NCBI GenBank assembly: GCA_033980235.1
Contig: CM067075.1
Span: 14,744,844 to 14,808,843 of the forward strand
Length of the DNA stretch: 64,000 nt
Origin: Diadema setosum
Lineage: Eukaryota; Echinodermata; Echinoidea; Diadematoida; Diadematidae
Direction of reading: 5' to 3'
Position 1 is the stretch's first letter; each line of letters starts with the position of its first letter. Shown one piece after another: positions 1 to 11,338 of this stretch. Made by a program: the position numbers and the translations under genes. Under the pieces are notes generated by a model, which saw only the letters and a list, made by a program, of their open reading frames with translations, was not told where the DNA came from and searched no databases.

Positions 1-257
1 AGATTATGTAAATATAGGCTTATAACATGCTTGATATGTCAAGAATAGAGTCAAAAGGAATATACAGTATGTCTTCAAAGGCAATGTTTAATGAGTCATC
101 ATACGGCTCCCTCATTCAGTAACTATCATTGCCTACCGAGATGCAAGGAACCAACAAACTAGCATCTCCTCATTAGCTTTAAGGACCCCCCTTCCCCCTC
201 GATTTCGCTGTGTAAATGTTAAAACAGCTCTGGCGTAACTAAAACCACTACTAGAGC

Positions 258-358
258 ATTTCCCCACCGTGCCTAAACCACCTAAAACTATGATTGGTGT
301 GTCATGGCACTATTTCCCCACAGTGCCTAAACCACCTAAAACTATGATTGGTGTGTCA
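258..358. repeat. 54-bp tandem repeat, two copies
   Basis: Two adjacent copies, period 54, start with TTTCCCCAC(C/A)GTGCC and end with ATGATTGGTGTGTCA. They differ at very few positions, so the duplication looks recent. No coding frame or known family is recognised. Confidence 0.9.
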
Positions 359-1331
359 GAGCAGTGCCATTCTCTATAAACCAGTAACAGTAACTCCCGT
401 TATCGGTGCATAATGTCGCCCCTTGCCTCTAAGTTTCTGCAATGGCATTTCTCCACCGACTGCTCAACAATGTGTATTCCCCACCCTCCCACAACCAACA
501 CCACCCTAACCCCAATTACCGGCAGAAAAAAAAAAAAAAAAAAACTGCAAAGAAGATGACGACAAGCGTAGTCCTTTTTGTCGCCTGAAATCAATTTGCA
601 TAGTTTGCTGTATCCTTCTAACCCCCGCCATGGACGGCTGACCACGCGATAGGGTCTAGTGGTTCCAACACAGAATTTGGAGGCACAGATTACACAAGCC
701 TCAGATTAGCTGGCGACAGTCTCTCCTGAGGAGCCAGACACTCTATTGAGGCGGGTGCGGGGACGGGGTGGAAACGATGATGTTCGTTCGTCCTTTTTTG
801 AGCTCACCTCTAATCGAGTAATCCAAGATTTGTTTCATCAGGTGCCACTTCCTTTCATGCCCAGACTCAGCCCGATTTATAACACTTAGGCGACATGGAA
901 TGCGTTGTCATGATGAGCGCGGGGTGAAAGAGCCTTTGTCGTTACACGCCACAATCGCTGAGCACCAAATCCCCGGCAACTGTCTGCACGACATGGATCA
1001 TTAGCCCCCCTAGGTTACAGGAAGCCGAATGCATGCAACACGTATGAAGATTTGCAATGCAAGAAAACAAAATACAACTTGAAAATTTCTTCTTTTTTTT
1101 TTTTCCAGACTAAACACAAAAGGAAAGTAAACACACACATCCTCCTGTTGTGTGGGGATAAGTCACTTGAGTGCAGAGAGTTGCAAAAGAAAAACTTCTC
1201 CTACTTGTTAAAATGTGCATCAGGGCAAGGGCACTTCACTTAAGACAGGCTAGTTCCCACATATTCTGCTTGCCCAGTAGTCAGTTTTAGTCACCCTGGG
1301 CAAGTGGATATGTGGGTTTGTAGGACCCTGA
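359..1331. other. Mostly unique, gene-free DNA
   Basis: No convincing coding frame is seen. A poly-A tract lies near 527-544 and a poly-T tract near 1090. The part from about 620 to 1010 is less AT-rich and free of simple repeats, so it could be regulatory, but nothing specific supports that. Confidence 0.5.
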
Positions 1332-1429
1332 TTAACCCCTTGACGACTAGTCCCGAGCATACTTGGGCAGGTGTCTAAGGCAAATGCATGTTATACTATA
1401 GCAAAATCAGCCCATCCTCAATGGGTTAA
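1332..1429 (-). mobile_element. TTAA-flanked MITE, CCCGTTGAGG family, copy 1
   Basis: About 98 bp running from TTAACCCCTTGACGACTAG to CCATCCTCAATGGGTTAA. The terminal inverted repeats and TTAA ends fit a piggyBac-like target preference. The interior (ACTTGGGCAGGTGTCTAAGG) matches the other copies in reverse orientation. This copy is diverged, and too short to encode a protein. Confidence 0.8.
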
Positions 1430-3250
1430 TGATGCAACCTGGCAAAAAAAACTTAAGATTTGGGGGAAGAGCTCTACCTCCCAAGTCCAAGCATTACTTA
1501 CTCCTCACAGCTCAATGTGGTGAACAGCAATCACGGAAGTCACAGCACTGGTCGTAGAGAATATGATAACTCTCATATTCGATTCCTCCCTAGTCAGCTC
1601 TTAATTCTCCAGAGACATTAAACGAGAGGGAGCAAAACATTATTTTTTGAACTCCTGCAAGTCCTCGACAGGTGTATGTGTCTTCTCATCCTGTCATACT
1701 TCGTCGCTTTTGACTGGCGATGCAATGGGTGCACTCGAATGATCCTGATCGATATGAAAACCCCCCACATATACTCATTAATTCTTTTATAAGTCAAAAA
1801 CCAGCTGTAACAACACAATCCAGATACAATCTCAACATTTATACATAGAGCACAGTATAGGAGAGGCCCCAAATAAACACCAGATTTCAGGACTCCCTAC
1901 AGACGATAACAATGGACACGACTTTCTCTAATTACATCTAACATGCATGTAGAGCTGCTGGTGTCAGTTATTATATCACGATCCTTTGTAGAAGAGTCAA
2001 ATCAACTCTGTCCTTGATTTTGCCGGTATGAACACGGCATCTTTGCATGTTTGCGCTCCACTGTTGTTCCGAGTCTCCATGATTTCATGAAACAAGAATA
2101 ATTTCTACCACTAAACTATGATGGCGTCTAAAGTGTTGAAAGGTAAAATACATGCCTCTATCTCACAGAGAAAAGATGAAATATCACTAAATAGCTCTCC
2201 ACTGTAAAGAATAAATTGAACATGAATAGTCTGCAAAGAAACACACTCACAAGTACAAAGACAAAAAAAAAAAGGAAAACACACATTAAAAAAAGAAAGT
2301 ATACAAAAACCTCATACATCACAACATAAGCAGATGCCACAAAAGCACATTAGTGTCACACCCACTTATCCCTTATAGGTTTGGAATAAAACAAATAATT
2401 CAGTCTATTTCCCAGTGGTTCAACCAAAGATGAAATATACCAAATTTGTAAAGCTATGATATCATCTGCAATAGGCCAAAACCGTTGTTCTAGCGAAAGC
2501 AAAAACACATAATTAAATGAAGGGTTCAAAGTGACATAATTATCTTTTAAAAAAAAACTTATGATTCATTAAAAATGCTAAACAATCCCACATTTGTGTG
2601 TTCAGAATATTTATTGTCTTAAATTGCAACACTACTCCAAAGAAAAATTTTAAAAAGTAACGGTTTCTATCAAGATATATTTTCATTTCATCATTGGCAT
2701 AACTTTGCAAAGGCTTTACTACTAAAAACCTGGGCTGCATCCTGCCGTCCCGTTTCCCCTGTGGAGGTCTTACCTTCTTCAACAGAGTCCCGGGAAGGAG
2801 TGGGTAGTTTGGCTCCAAAATGTGCACGGAGAATCGATACAGGCACGTCTCTATTACCCCTCACTGACCTACGATCCGCCCGCTCACCAGAATGGGGAAC
2901 AGGAGACTGGGGATGTTGCTAGCTTGGAGCGGTCCTATCTATACCGTCCTTTCACTCTTGGGAGTTTCTCTCCCCTCTTTCTCTCGCTACCTCGCTCAGC
3001 AAGTTCCAACATCCATGACGACTTGACAGAATTCAGCTTCTCCCTCCTTCTTCGATTCTTACCCCCTCTTCTTCTTCTATCTCTTTGGATGCTGCACCAG
3101 TACCATCACAGCTGCACCAATGAGCATTTGCAAGGGCGCATGGACAGGGACGCTTAAAAGTCAAGTCTCTCTCCCAGTCACTCTTAGAGGTCGGCTGGAG
3201 GTAGCAAGAAGCAGAAGATGGAAAGGGGGCAGGGTCCACCAGTCAACCGG
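1430..3250. other. Unique gene-free stretch
   Basis: AT-rich DNA with scattered A-runs (for example 2262-2274). A less AT-rich part runs from about 2700 to 3240. The open frames on both strands there show no codon bias or recognisable domain and are not called as genes. Confidence 0.45.
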
Positions 3251-3314
3251 TGATAGTAATGATGATAATGGTGATGATGATGGTGATGATGGTGATGATG
3301 ATGATGATGATGAT
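3251..3314 (+). repeat. (GAT)n microsatellite
   Basis: Interrupted GAT/GGTGAT trinucleotide array. It produces an aspartate-rich shadow frame that is not taken as a gene. Confidence 0.95.
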
Positions 3315-4103
3315 CCAGCAACTCTCTTTCAAGAGGAAATGATACCTAGATGTGGCAACAAAAATATATCAATCAATCACTTAACCCTTTCAATGGTTTG
3401 TTATATCTTTCTCATTCATTTTGCTTCTTTGATGTTTCAGGAGCTAATGAGGAATCAATATGCCAATTGAATAAAATGTAATCTTAAAAAAAAAAATGTT
3501 TAAAAACATCAAGGTACACTTTGTACCTACAGTCTGCATAGCTGGCTTATGTGTTCACTTCACTCACATTTTCATACATGACATCAGTATGGCAGTCATT
3601 TTGAAGACAAGGAAATTTCCCTTTCACATTAACCTTTTCAGTGCCAGGGACTGATTATTCACGAGTCCCCGTAAGGAATCATGTACAGCTTTAAACACAG
3701 CACACGTGCAGCTGAATTTCAACTGGAGTTGATCATTACCATTGAGCCTAGGCTTCGGTGCTCATATTCGCCGACAGGCAATTCTATTCTTGCAGGTCTG
3801 CGCTAAACATATATGTATTTTTAAACATACCCAACCCCGTTGGGCAGCAATGGAAGATCGGTTCAATCGGGCCAACTCCATGTTACTGCATCTTTAACCG
3901 TCCCTTTACAAGGTCTACCTGTACATTGTACCTCCTCATCTAACTCATTTGATACTGAATTCTGAAATCCCCATAGGCCATCTGATTCCCGTGTGGAACG
4001 GGTTAATAAGTCAAGCTGGTGGTAAGTATACGGATGATACAGGAACTCATTGACAGAACACCCTTGCAATCATCCTTCTACTCAATTAACACACTACACC
4101 ACA
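3315..4103. other. Unique gene-free stretch
   Basis: No gene or complete element is seen. A lone half of a TTAA-type MITE may start near 3632 (TTAACCTTTTCAGTGCC), without a matching right end. Confidence 0.4.
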
Positions 4104-4136
4104 GAGTCAGAGTAGTTTGCAGGCACAAACCCTTGT

Positions 4137-4606
4137 GGCCTCACGCTCCTAATTCAACTCGCGCATTGCCTACCGGGAAGGCAGTACAAAGATGAGGTAA
4201 TGTTATTTTTTACCAAAAAAAATCATTAAAAATCAGTCAAGTGGAAAATTGCCACTTTTGGTAGTGTTTGACATTGCTTGAGGACAGGAGCTTTTGCAGG
4301 TTATGAAGAAGTTGAATGAATCAGGGTTTTTGTATTTTTAATGATTTTTTATTGATGTATGAGGTAATTTGCTATTTTTATCATTTTTGAGAGTGACTGG
4401 ATGACTAGTCTCGTACGGAGGCTCTTAACTTTTTTTAGAGCTGGACAACATCCCAAAATATGTTGTTTGCTTGAAAGCAGAGAAAATTTCCCTTCATCTA
4501 GTTCAATCTAAAAAAATTCTATGATTCGATTGATTTTTTATGATTCATGGAATATGCTGCATTTAACACAGGTTTATATGGGAGCCCGGAAAAGGAGCGT
4601 GAGGCC
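4137..4606 (+). mobile_element. 470-bp TIR element, copy A
   Basis: Exactly 470 bp, bounded by a perfect 14-bp terminal inverted repeat (GGCCTCACGCTCCT and its complement). Its left flank is TTGT and its right flank is TATA. No coding capacity, so it is a non-autonomous DNA element. It appears base-for-base identical to copy B at 6866-7335. A 4-bp target duplication fits several superfamilies, so none is chosen. Confidence 0.92.
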
Positions 4607-4822
4607 TATACTGTGAGACTGGTAGGCAGTGGGCATGAGAGTCGTCTGCTAGAATGCGATGTTCTCGCCAGCAAACGGCGTGCAGAGTGTACAGGAAGGT
4701 TCCCGGGGTTACTGCCGTGGTACCTGCTAGCTTAAATTCGGAAATATTCTTTAAGGGGTAAGTCAGACCACTAGTAAACAAGTGTAGTCCTATTTCTAAG
4801 GTAGCCCTTGCCCTCGACTCTT

Positions 4823-5262
4823 ACCATAGAACTAAAGTTGAATCCATTGCCGACCCAAAGTTAGATTTCAGCCCCAAATCAGATTCTAACCCCAAATTTA
4901 ACCCTAACATTAGCTTTTAAAACCCTTACCCTAACCCTCTAACCCAAACCCAAACTCTAACCCAACTCTAACCATAGCCCTAAAGTTGAATCCATTGCCG
5001 ACCCAAAGTTAGATTTCAGCCCCAAATCAGATTCTAACCCCAAATTTAACCCTAGCTGTTAAAACCCTAACCCTAAAACCCTATTAACCCTAACCCTGTA
5101 CTAACCCTAACCCTAACTAACCCTAACTAGCCCTAACTAGCCCTAACCAAACCCTAACCCTAACCTAACCCTAACCCTAATCCAAACCATAGCCCTAAAT
5201 GCCAACCCAAAGTAAGATTTCAGCCCAAAATCAGATTCTAACCCCAGATTTAACCCTAGCTG
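4823..5262. repeat. Three diverged tandem units rich in CCCTAA-like motifs
   Basis: Units starting ACCATAG(A/CCC) at 4823, 4971 and 5186 share a core containing CCAAAGTTAGATTTCAGCC and AGATTCTAACCCC. The periods are 148 and 215 bp; they differ because the telomere-like part expanded in unit 2. All are rich in CTAACCC-type words. Confidence 0.85.
5061..5182. repeat. Interstitial telomere-like (CCCTAA)n tract
   Basis: Repeated CCCTAA/ACCCTAA, interspersed with CCCTAACTAG variants. CCCTAA is the complement of TTAGGG, the telomere repeat of most animals including echinoderms. The array is degenerate and internal, so it is not an active chromosome end. Confidence 0.85.
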
Positions 5263-5296
5263 CCTAGTAATATGAACAAGGCTCAAATTTAACCCA

Positions 5297-5382
5297 GTCT
5301 AAGCTAGTGTAGAACTCTAGTCCGACCGAACTCTAGTCCGACCAGTCTAAGCTAACGTTAGTGTAGAACTCTAGTCCGACCG
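5297..5382. repeat. Short tandem duplication
   Basis: Two copies of a unit with GTCTAAGCTA and GTGTAGAACTCTAGTCCGACC; the shorter motif GAACTCTAGTCCGACC occurs three times. It adjoins the telomere-like region and belongs to the same trapped segment. Confidence 0.8.
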
Positions 5383-5898
5383 TAAGTTAGACCGAGTAAC
5401 TTACACCCTAGCCCTCACCCTGCCTAGCTTCCCCTCGTCCTAACTGTGGGCCTATATCCTTAAGTTTACTTGTACACCTCAAAACTAGCACCCAGTGACA
5501 GTGTAACTGTATTATTTTCACTTTTACTGTGAAAATGGAGAGCTATGTGTGTAAAAACTGTGATGGACGTGCTTGGTCCCATGCAGACAGTGTTTTTTTT
5601 TGTGTTGGAAGTTTCCTTGCTGTATACGAATTCATGTTCACGCACCAGCCATGTGCCATTTATTCACCACTCATGGTCTAAACATTCACTCCATTGCATT
5701 TCATTCTAACAACGAACTCAGCATCATTCTCTCAGAAAAATGTAGCAGGACTATCAGTTTTCAAAGTGTCATAGTCATTTACTGACATTTAATGAATAAT
5801 ACATGTATATCTGTGTTGCAGGTTGTCGTACACAATATTCTGGTCCTGGATCTGAGGGAGCCAGCAGGTTTGTGCATGAACGTTTTTATACAACAGTG

Positions 5899-5916
5899 TT
5901 TGTTTGTTTGTTTGTT

Positions 5917-5956
<40 letters not shown>

Positions 5957-5984
5957 TGTTTGTTGTTTTTTGAGGGGGGGGGGG
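5899..5984 (+). repeat. (TTTG)n(TTTC)n microsatellite with G-run
   Basis: About four TTTG and ten TTTC units, followed by a G11 run at 5974-5984. The phenylalanine/leucine-rich open frames across it are shadows. Confidence 0.95.
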
Positions 5985-6865
5985 TGTTTTATGGCGACAA
6001 GCAAGAAGATTTGGATATGAATTAAATGCGGAAGAGTGGAGCAAACATTATTCCAAACAGTTAGAAATTAAGATGGACAAGAGTGCGGGTGATGATCCAG
6101 TGGTATGCTGGCTTTTTACAGGCCGAGTCGACGGATAAGGCTGTGACCTTGTAAATGTGTTGGAATAATAATACTGGAGAACAGTGAATAAAGAAGACTT
6201 GCATTCTGACTCCAGATCCAAGCAGAAGCATCTCACTAACCCCACAAAACATAAAATGTATAAACCTGTACTCATGCTCTCTGTTGTTGCCCTTTAGGGG
6301 ATAGGGCCATTCTGTAGGCATGTCCTGGACCCCCGGCCCCCCCCCACATTTCCCATCCTATCTTATTCTATCCTTCATATTCTAACCTCTGAACTCTAAT
6401 CCCTACCTTATATCGAGTTTTACAGTGATATATATTTTAAAAGTACATCATAGTATATTTATGGCCTGGTGGTGGGCTCAAATGCTCCATGGAACAGTGA
6501 AATTGAACTTCCCTTTCTTGCTCATTGAACTTAAATATTTACCTTGATATAATATGAATAATTATTTTGATATTTTGGGAGGTTTTCAGGGTATCCAGCA
6601 TTTAAACTTTCAAATTGGACTGAATGAATGTCATTGAATTATTGTCTATTTGGGCCCTACATCCAATTTCACCGAACCCAAGGTATAATGCCAGCAAGGG
6701 TGCATTGATTGGATTTCAGTACATGGTGCATTGTAGCTTGATGGGGTCCACTCTGCTGAAAACAATCATGAAATGTAGAAAGTTTTATATCGTTGTAGTC
6801 GGAATTAATATCTCTACAAGATGAAAGCGTTCAAAAAGTGTTTGGAAGCACTTGACTGCTCTATA

Positions 6866-7335
6866 GGCCTCACGCTCCTAATTCAACTCGCGCATTGCCT
6901 ACCGGGAAGGCAGTACAAAGATGAGGTAATGTTATTTTTTACCAAAAAAAATCATTAAAAATCAGTCAAGTGGAAAATTGCCACTTTTGGTAGTGTTTGA
7001 CATTGCTTGAGGACAGGAGCTTTTGCAGGTTATGAAGAAGTTGAATGAATCAGGGTTTTTGTATTTTTAATGATTTTTTATTGATGTATGAGGTAATTTG
7101 CTATTTTTATCATTTTTGAGAGTGACTGGATGACTAGTCTCGTACGGAGGCTCTTAACTTTTTTTAGAGCTGGACAACATCCCAAAATATGTTGTTTGCT
7201 TGAAAGCAGAGAAAATTTCCCTTCATCTAGTTCAATCTAAAAAAATTCTATGATTCGATTGATTTTTTATGATTCATGGAATATGCTGCATTTAACACAG
7301 GTTTATATGGGAGCCCGGAAAAGGAGCGTGAGGCC
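6866..7335 (+). mobile_element. 470-bp TIR element, copy B
   Basis: Same sequence, length and orientation as copy A. Its left flank is TATA and its right flank is TTGT, the mirror of copy A. Perfect identity implies very recent duplication, or homogenisation between the two copies. Confidence 0.92.
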
Positions 7336-7845
7336 TTGTTGGTCGTAAAGGAGTCTGCGCCAAGACTACTACATGCACCACTTTGGCACTGTCCCATAGG
7401 CCCTGTGTTGAAGCTTCTCCCAACAGGGAGGTGAGACAAGTTGGGAGAGGCTGCAGTGTAGTGGTGCGTGTATTAGTCTTGGCGCATGCAGACTCCTATA
7501 CGACCAACAAGGGTTTGTGCCTGCAAACTAGAGTCAGAGAGGTGAGAGTGAAAGAAAAAATCATCTCTGTCCACTCCCAGTGCATACACAACAATATAAA
7601 TACCACAGTTATATGCACAATTCTGAAAGACCACAAGACTTGCTGCCTATTAACTATATGGTAAAAAGAGCAACATGTAAGGAAAAGAAGTTTCAAAGGT
7701 ACTTTTATATTTACCTTCACATGTATGCCCCCTATGGATGCTCTTTTATGAGTGGGTATAACCATCTTCCCCCTGCATTCCACTATTATGCACATAGAGC
7801 ATACCGATACAATACAGGGAGGAGAAAGTGGGAGCAGATCGCACA

Positions 7846-7850
<5 letters not shown>

Positions 7851-7913
<63 letters not shown>

Positions 7914-7917
7914 TGTA
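7851..7917 (+). repeat. (GT)n microsatellite
   Basis: About 30 GT units with one interruption near the 3' end. Val-Cys and His-Thr frames here are artefacts. Confidence 0.97.
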
Positions 7918-8584
7918 CAGTTTGTAGTAGGGCACCTGCGTACACAAAGAAATCCCACACTCTCATTGGTTGAATGAGCAACTAGCTTCAATCAAAGTCA
8001 CAAGACTAGTCTATTTACAGTACAGGGTTCTACAGCATCCCATTTGCTTGAGGGACAAAAAAGAAACATCTGCAAACTTTGGTTCCAAGCTAGTCTTGTT
8101 CTTCAGACCCTTATACATACAGAGCTTGATCCTGTACTTCTAATGTTCAATCACATTATTTGCATTTATTTTGCAGAACTTTTCTATAGCACATACATAA
8201 AAACATGTCCTTGTCAAAGAGATATCTATTCCACATCATCCACCAAATTATTAATGGCATTCTGCACAATTCACATCAAAGTCATAGATCTGGGCCCTTT
8301 TCATAAAACTGGTGATTTTACACCGAATGGTAAACTCTGCAATCAATAGTAATACACAGTATCAATAGTAGAAAACTTTACTATTTCCCACTTTGAAGAC
8401 AACACACTTTCCTATCATCTCTGCTACCGAAGGCAATATTTTTGTGGATTGTCAATTTTGTGAACATATGTTTACTCAGAAAATTTGCAAAAACAATCAG
8501 GAAGAGCAAAATTCAACTCACACACTGGGACATCTTCACTATACAGTTGGAGAAAATCTGATCATCCATGGTTTAGCTACTTGA
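7918..8584. other. Unique gene-free stretch
   Basis: No gene is seen. GGCCCTTTTCATAAAACTGG near 8294 resembles a MITE end, but no matching opposite end is found nearby. Confidence 0.4.
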
Positions 8585-9230
8585 AGATTAACCTTATCTT
8601 TTGTTCTTTATGACCCCATGACCTTTGACCTCATGACCCCAAATTTGACTGTTACATTCTAACCTTATGGTGAACACACCCTGCAAGTTTGGTGAAAATC
8701 AGATGATCAGTTCTTGGGTTATTGGCAGATTAATACCCCTTTCATAAACTCAATTATGCAGATAATACCCGCATAATTTGGTCGTAATATCGGAGCGGGG
8801 CAAGAATTATCCCCTTTTTTTTTCGACGCTTCTATTATCCACATAATAGCAGCATCGGGACCAGATTTGGAGTTTGTGAACGCAAATCCAAAGTTACGCG
8901 GATAATTGCCGGGGTGCGGTCACAGGAGGGACGTGTGCAGTCACCATGACGATTATCCGCCTTTTTCAGGACGGGCGCTCGTAAAAAAAAAATGTGGATA
9001 ATTTTCAGAGTTTGTGAACGCATTTTTTATTGAAATGTCCGCATAATTCTTAGGCAGATAATTGGAGGATGAGTTTATGAAAAGGGTATAAGTTTATTTT
9101 ATGTCCTTTAAAACCCTATGACATTTGACCTCATGATCCCCAAATTTGATGGTTTCTTTCTCACCTCATTATGAACACACACCCTACAAATTTTGTGAAA
9201 ATTTGCTCATCCATTCTCCAGTTTTCTTGT
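8585..9230 (+). repeat. ~140-bp tandem dimer (TGACCTTTGACCTCATGACC type) split by a MITE
   Basis: Unit 1 (about 8585-8733) and unit 2 (about 9089-9230) share ATGAC(C/A)TTTGACCTCATGA, CCAAATTTGA, GAACACAC and GTGAAAATTTG-like words in the same order. The TA-flanked MITE sits exactly at their junction. Similar TGACCTTTGACCTCATGACC-bearing repeats are common in marine invertebrate genomes (from memory). Confidence 0.75.
8736..9086. mobile_element. TA-flanked MITE with CCCCTTTCATAAACTC termini
   Basis: About 350 bp. The termini are CCCCTTTCATAAACTCA and the inverse TGAGTTTATGAAAAGGG, each next to TA, which fits a Tc1/mariner-type TA duplication. The interior repeats GCATAAT/GCGGATAAT words and carries GAGTTTGTGAACGCA twice. 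No coding frame. Confidence 0.8.
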
Positions 9231-9615
9231 ACACAATCAGACAGATGGTTGATTTCCTCTTAGTTTTTTTTTCTCTTTTAATCCTTTTCACAGCGAGAGG
9301 TTCTCATGATAAAGAAAGAGTCATTATACCAATTTATGATAGATATGGTTTTCAGAACAAATTTATATCATTTCAAACCATCAATATTCAATATAAGTGA
9401 AATCATGAATCATTAAAAAAAGAATCATACGCAACTGTATTCTTGTTTCAATAAGCATAACCCTTTTTTATCCTTCCTTTCCACCCCCTCCCTTCATTCC
9501 TACTCTTGTTTTATGTACATAATCTCCCTTCACCCCATTACACATAGCCTCCCTTGTCTATTCCCTGTTTCCGTTTGGAATTGTGTACCTTTTGTTATTT
9601 TTTTCCCCACTACGT

Positions 9616-9668
<53 letters not shown>
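9616..9668. repeat. (TA)n microsatellite
   Basis: About 25 TA units. The Tyr-Ile frames on both strands are shadows. Confidence 0.97.
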
Positions 9669-9670
<2 letters not shown>

Positions 9671-9689
9671 ATGTATTTTTTTTCCACCT

Positions 9690-9950
9690 TTTATTCCTGA
9701 GGGACCTTGTCTCACAAGCTATGCTTCACTAAGGTCTCCTCGTTTGCCTTTCTCAAAATATTTGTTACCCTTTCTTTATCATTTCTGGTATGTAATCATA
9801 TACCTATGTATTTTTGCATAAATTTTAGTATTAGTTGTTGTTGTTCCTATATATTCTTGAAAGAAAGTGTCAATGTTGTTGTTATGTTATTGTTATATTG
9901 CCTATTGTTGGAAGAAAGACAAATGAATAAATAAACTTGAAACTTGAAGC
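9690..9950 (+). mobile_element. Possible 3' end of a non-LTR (CR1/L2-like) retroposon
   Basis: The segment ends in AATAAATAAACTTGAAACTTGAA, a short ACTTGAA tail after an A/T-rich 3'-UTR-like stretch. Such tails are typical of LINE 3' ends in several invertebrates. No reverse transcriptase is present, so it would be a heavily 5'-truncated copy. Tentative. Confidence 0.35.
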
Positions 9951-10373
9951 ATGGTAGGCAAGAAATCACACGGCTTCAAAGCTATACCTTCAAAATCTAT
10001 AGTTAGGGAGGCATTCCATATGAAGTGAAAGTAAAATCCCAGTACTATGTATATGCCATTCTCATTTTTGAAGTGTGCCGGCTTGCTGATAATTGCAAAC
10101 TCAGGAACATGCCATTTCTTTCAATTTGTAACATAAATGCTATTCATGGAAAAATCACAACAATGGGAAATTGCTCACCTTGCTTCTGAATTCCATTTTG
10201 CATTCCTTCACTGTACTCTTTGATCACTGAACCACCCACTTGCAAAATCTTCTGACAAGACCCAATTTATGAAAACATCATGCCCTAGAAATATGTGTCA
10301 TATTTATGCAGTAGAGTATATCCCTTATCTCTTTCTAGAACTTAAAGCAACTAGTTAAGAGGTCTACAAACTA

Positions 10374-10590
10374 CTGTAAAACCAGAAATATTTGCGGCAT
10401 ACAATTTTTTGCAAATTGTAGCCGATGGCCTTTTGTGCGGCATGAAATTTTCGCGACTTGCCATTAGCATTCGATTCATATAGTGCATATAGTGTACACA
10501 AGAATTTTTGTGTGCATTTCAATTTCACGAATCTTGGCCCTTGTGGAATTTGTGAAATTAAAATGCACATGAAAATTTCCGGTTTTACAG
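10374..10590 (-). mobile_element. CTGTAAA/TTTACAG MITE, copy 1
   Basis: About 217 bp between CTGTAAAACCAGAAAT and ATTTCCGGTTTTACAG. The interior has GTGCATTT(C/T)AATTTC and GCGGCATGAAATTTTCGCGA words shared with the copies at 17365 and 26350. The left flank is TA, the right flank CA (one mutation). Confidence 0.8.
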
Positions 10591-10943
10591 CATCAGGGGG
10601 GCATAGATTTGTGGAACACTACTAAAACCTCCTGTCACAGTTAGAGATCTTTCCAGCAACTTTGACAAGATGTATTTCTGCCATTATTGACAGTTTTTCC
10701 TACACAAACACACAGAGAGAGGAAAATGAAGGGGTGCTACACAAATCCTGTTTGTGATGATATTCTTCAACTGGAACACCATCCTGTCATTTCCCTTTTT
10801 TTTTAAAGTCTGGGATAATTTTACTTTTCTCCGTTTCTGCTAGCACTTGTGTGCTAAGTGCTTTAGGATGTTCTTGCAATTCACAGAATGAATTGAAATC
10901 AGTCCAAATTTTTTCTCCTCGAGCTGGTCTCACTGTATTCATT

Positions 10944-10946
<3 letters not shown>

Positions 10947-10993
<47 letters not shown>

Positions 10994-11070
10994 TGCTTCT
11001 CTGGACCCCCCCCCCCCCTTCCTCCTCCTCCTCCTCCTCCTCCTCCTCCTCTTCCTTCTCCTCCTCCTCC
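10947..11070 (+). repeat. (CT)n, C-run and (CTC)n tract
   Basis: A CT array (10947-10989), a C13-14 run near 11007 and a CTC array to about 11070. Ser-Leu frames are artefacts. Confidence 0.95.
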
Positions 11071-11338
11071 CATCCTAGTTACCTTCCTCATTTCACTTTG
11101 TTCAGGGGAAAAAGGGTGGAATAATAGGGGTGAAAAGTGGACAACATTGTTCTAGGCAAGAGGGGATTAGGGGGCTCTGTAGACCAAACAGCTACTGTGG
11201 GGTAGAAAAGTACAGACAAAGGTGAGATTGAGAGAGAGGGTTTCCTCCACGTTGATATTTTTGAAGGGGAAAATCGCTCAGAGGTCAGTGGAAAAACTTG
11301 GGAAAAATCTACAGGTGCTGCCGATGAGGAGTAAATAC

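Larger units (their letters stand above)
4607..6865 (+). other. 2.26-kb segment trapped between two identical 470-bp elements
   Basis: This segment begins and ends with TATA next to the two flanking elements, as if one element had been inserted into it with a 4-bp TATA duplication and the molecule then opened at that element. It contains CCCTAA-type telomere-like repeats, two other short tandem duplications, a TTTG/TTTC microsatellite and no recognisable gene. If closed into a circle with one element it would be about 2,729 bp. Confidence 0.8.
4104..7539. mobile_element. Foldback (MULE-like) element, split by a composite insert
   Basis: The outer element starts at 4113 (TAGTTTGCAGGCACAAACCC) and ends at 7530 with the inverse sequence. 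It is flanked by the 9-bp direct repeat GAGTCAGAG (4104-4112 and 7531-7539). Without the insert it would be about 215 bp (4113-4136 plus 7340-7530), with inverted arms of about 70 bp and a small loop. Nine-bp duplications and long inverted repeats are typical of Mutator-like elements; that assignment is inference. The left arm is broken after its 24th base by the 4137-7339 insert. The intact right arm shows what the unbroken arm looked like. Confidence 0.85.

Noticed and set aside
1499..1590. Possible tRNA-derived SINE (A-box-like and ATTCGATTCC)
   Set aside because: The A-to-B spacing is too long and no stem pairing is seen.
5061..5182. True chromosome end
   Set aside because: The CCCTAA tract is degenerate, internal and followed by ordinary sequence, so it is interstitial.
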